From Prevotella merdae (lineage in GTDB: Bacteria; Bacteroidota; Bacteroidia; Bacteroidales; Bacteroidaceae), in NCBI RefSeq assembly GCF_900290275.1, contig NZ_LT985324.1, positions 1,009,986-1,027,110 of the forward strand: a DNA stretch of 17,125 bases, read 5' to 3'. How positions within the stretch are numbered: position 1 is the first letter of the stretch; each line of letters begins with the position of its first letter. Positions 15,606 through 17,125 of this stretch are shown piece after piece. A model generated the notes under the pieces. The model saw only the letters and a list, made by a program, of their open reading frames with translations. It was not told where the DNA came from and made no database searches. A program made the translations under genes and the position numbers.

Positions 15606-16166
15606 TTACTTACCGAAGTAACGCTTGTACAAGCCCATGAAGCCAGCGCAGTGGCGAGCCTCGTCCTTAGCCATTTCATGAACGGTATCGTGTGTTGCGT
15701 CCATGCCAGCAGCCTTAGCGTTCTTAGCAATGCGGAACTTATCCTCGCAAGCGCCACGCTCGGCAGCGATACGAGCCTCAAGGTTGCTCTTTGTATCCTT
15801 TAATACATCGCCAAGGAGCTCAGCAAACTTGCTTGCGTGTTCTGCCTCCTCGAAAGCATAGCGCTTGAAAGCCTCAGCAATTTCTGGATATCCCTCGCGA
15901 TCGGCCTGACGGCTCATTGCAAGATACATACCAACCTCGCCGCACTCACCATTAAAGTGAGTCTCAAGATCCTTAATCATCTCGGCATTGGCATCTTCCT
16001 TACGTGCAGCGCCAAGAGTGTGTACTGTAGCGAATGCAGGACCTTCTGTAGGGTCGTCAAGTTCCTTAAACTTGCTTGCAGGAGCCTTGCAAACCGGGCA
16101 CTTCTCAGGAGCCTCTGTACCTTCATAAATATAACCACATACTGTGCAAATAAACTTCTTCTTCAT
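15606..16166 (-). CDS. rbr: Rubrerythrin with N-terminal rubredoxin domain (reverse rubrerythrin type)
   Basis: The protein is 186 residues. It is a cytoplasmic non-haem iron peroxidase that reduces hydrogen peroxide with electrons delivered through the rubredoxin-like centre. The rubredoxin centre comes first, with CTVC (Cys7, 10) and CPVC (Cys23, 26). The four-helix ferritin-like diiron domain follows from about residue 60, with likely iron ligands in [10 protein letters not shown] (74-83), FEEAEH (105-110), and [10 protein letters not shown] (163-172). Classical rubrerythrin has the opposite domain order, so this belongs with the reverse rubrerythrins. It is 50 nt downstream of a PerR-like gene on the same strand, so peroxide-induced expression is likely. 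A strong terminator follows it. Confidence 0.93.
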   Translation of the reverse strand: MKKKFICTVCGYIYEGTEAPEKCPVCKAPASKFKELDDPTEGPAFATVHTLGAARKEDANAEMIKDLETHFNGECGEVGMYLAMSRQADREGYPEIAEAFKRYAFEEAEHASKFAELLGDVLKDTKSNLEARIAAERGACEDKFRIAKNAKAAGMDATHDTVHEMAKDEARHCAGFMGLYKRYFGK

Positions 16167-16216
16167 AATGCTATTGTTTTTTAAGTTATTGTATAATGTT
16201 GTTGTTTGTCAGGAGG

Positions 16217-16669
16217 TTAGCTAATTTGACTTGAGCATTCCTCCATATTCTGATTATCCTTTTCAAGACACTCTTTGCAAATGCCTTTATAGTAGAGTTG
16301 CACGTCGCTAACCTGATGTCCGCCTATCTCCTTGCACGACAACAAAGGAGAAACCTCGTCGAAGATGTCGTATACACGTCGGCAGCGATTGCAATAGAAA
16401 TGAGCATGAGCGTTGATGTTTCCATCGTAGCACACCCGATGGTCGTCTATAGTAATCATCTGTGCCGCGTTGTTCTCGGAAAACATACGCAACGTATTGT
16501 ATACCGTAGTTCGACTGAGCGTGGGTATCTTGGAGAAAAGTCCGCGATAAACATCATCCACCGTTGGATGGGTGAAGTGTGTGAGCAGGTAGTGCATTAT
16601 AGCTATGCGTTGTACCGATGGCTTTATGCCATGCTCAGTAAGTCGTGCTATTGCTTCTTTGTTGTTCAT
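16217..16669 (-). CDS. perR: Fur-family peroxide regulator, PerR-like
   Basis: The protein is 150 residues, with an N-terminal winged helix including HPTVDDVY and LSRTTVYNTLRMF (51-63, recognition helix) and a C-terminal dimerisation domain. Two CxxC pairs (Cys93/96 and Cys131/134) form the structural zinc site. Residues equivalent to the Bacillus PerR regulatory iron ligands can be aligned by eye: His34, Asp82, His88, His90 and Asp101. Asp101, five residues after the second Cys, is the position where PerR has Asp and Fur has Glu, which favours PerR. In that family the iron-bound repressor is inactivated by oxidation of its histidine ligands. Its neighbour is a rubrerythrin peroxidase 50 nt downstream, which supports this role. 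It is preceded by a near-ideal promoter and a palindrome that could be its own operator. The last residues (NMEECSSQIS) look non-conserved. Confidence 0.9.
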   Translation of the reverse strand: MNNKEAIARLTEHGIKPSVQRIAIMHYLLTHFTHPTVDDVYRGLFSKIPTLSRTTVYNTLRMFSENNAAQMITIDDHRVCYDGNINAHAHFYCNRCRRVYDIFDEVSPLLSCKEIGGHQVSDVQLYYKGICKECLEKDNQNMEECSSQIS

Positions 16670-16716
16670 TTCTTGTTTATCTTTATTACATTTACCTGTT
16701 TTTCTTATTCACAATG

Positions 16717-16747
16717 CAAAGATACAAAAGATATTGATACGAGCAAA
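16717..16747 (-). promoter_or_regulatory. perR: Strong Bacteroidota promoter for perR-rbr
   Basis: On the - strand, TTTG (16747-16744) is followed after 19 nt by TATCTTTG (16724-16717). This is a full match to the TTTG / TAnnTTTG consensus at normal spacing. The predicted transcription start is near 16710, about 40 nt before the perR ATG. Confidence 0.8.
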
Positions 16748-16752
16748 ACAAA

Positions 16753-16769
16753 ATTGGAAATTTTCCAAT
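16753..16769. promoter_or_regulatory. 17-bp palindrome, candidate PerR operator
   Basis: ATTGGAAATTTTCCAAT has 8-bp perfectly complementary arms around one central base. It starts 6 bp upstream of the -33 box of the perR promoter. Fur-family proteins bind palindromes of this size, but the sequence is not the Bacillus Per box, so assignment to PerR is inference from position. Confidence 0.5.
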
Positions 16770-16819
16770 GTTTTATTTTTTTTAATCAGAAGTTTACTTA
16801 TTTTAAATCATTAAACGAA

Positions 16820-17125
16820 TATACCGTGTCGAAACTACACTTATACATATAATATATAAAAATTAATTGATTAAGTAAGTGATCTAAATTATTTATATAT
16901 ATCAGTACTAATATGGTTCATTTTCCGTTTTATAGAAAAAGTAGATTATGAAACCAATAAAAGTACTTGAATTATCAGAGGTTGATCGCCTCAAATTAGA
17001 GAAAGGCTATCATAATGGCCCTACTCATAGTTTTCGTATCAGATGCAAATCCATATTGCTGAAGTCAGAAGGTAAATCAGCTCCCAAAATAGCAGAAATG
17101 CTTGAGGTGACTGTACCTACTGTCT
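16820..17125 (+). mobile_element. Left end of an IS630-type insertion sequence (partial, boundary approximate)
   Basis: The element is inferred from the transposase gene starting at 16948. Its outer end should lie within the non-coding stretch upstream, somewhere after the perR promoter region; the start given is only an estimate. No terminal repeat can be paired inside the window. Confidence 0.45.
16948..17125 (+). CDS. IS630-family transposase, N-terminal part (cut by window edge)
   Basis: The frame opens at the ATG at 16948 and runs off the right edge; 59 codons are visible. The translation MKPIKVLELSEVDRLKLEKG, then YHNGPTHSFRIRCKSILLKS, then EGKSAPKIAEMLEVTVPTV is the typical N-terminal helix-turn-helix of IS630-type transposases. 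That domain binds the element ends; the DDE catalytic domain would lie outside the window. IS630 elements insert at TA dinucleotides, and the 16670-16947 interval is AT-rich, but I could not fix the left terminal repeat without the other end. Whether the gene is complete cannot be judged. Confidence 0.8.
   Translation, partial: MKPIKVLELSEVDRLKLEKGYHNGPTHSFRIRCKSILLKSEGKSAPKIAEMLEVTVPTV

Overview
The window looks like a Bacteroidota chromosome, most likely order Bacteroidales (Prevotella/Bacteroides-like). The evidence is the set of families present: DUF4421, DUF1460, DUF2723 and an IS630-type transposase. Ribosome-binding sites are not apparent, and several gene starts are preceded by the Bacteroidota promoter signature (TTTG near -33, TAnnTTTG near -7). 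No ribosomal or tRNA gene was seen, and genus cannot be fixed by eye.

Left part (1-2550, + strand): an envelope-related run of three genes. These are a DUF4421 putative outer-membrane barrel protein cut by the left edge, a secreted DUF1460 (NlpC/P60-like) hydrolase, and a small two-helix membrane protein. It ends in a hairpin that can also serve the convergent genes on the other strand.

Central part (2596-10450, mainly - strand): a type III restriction-modification operon whose mod and res genes are separated by two extra genes. The order of transcription is mod, an AAA ATPase of the DUF3696/OLD-like kind, an unrecognised 258-residue protein, and res, with gaps of 15, 1 and 4 nt. This is the most interesting object here: a compact four-gene defence operon in which an ATPase plus a candidate effector sits inside a type III R-M system. 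The extra pair is visibly more AT-rich in sampled stretches. Directly after res, in the same frame, is the C-terminal remnant of what looks like a C_GCAxxG_C_C redox-protein gene. Upstream of mod lie a promoter, a 44-codon orphan gene fragment, four tandem 22-bp AT-rich units and nested inverted repeats. Together these suggest the edges of a horizontally acquired island.

Right part (10485-16669, - strand): a core-type operon of a DUF2723 protein O-mannosyltransferase-like membrane protein, a NodB-type polysaccharide deacetylase (ATGA overlap) and QueG epoxyqueuosine reductase. Beyond it lies a perR-rubrerythrin peroxide-response pair, with a strong promoter, a palindromic candidate operator and a clear terminator. 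The window ends inside an IS630-family transposase gene on the + strand.
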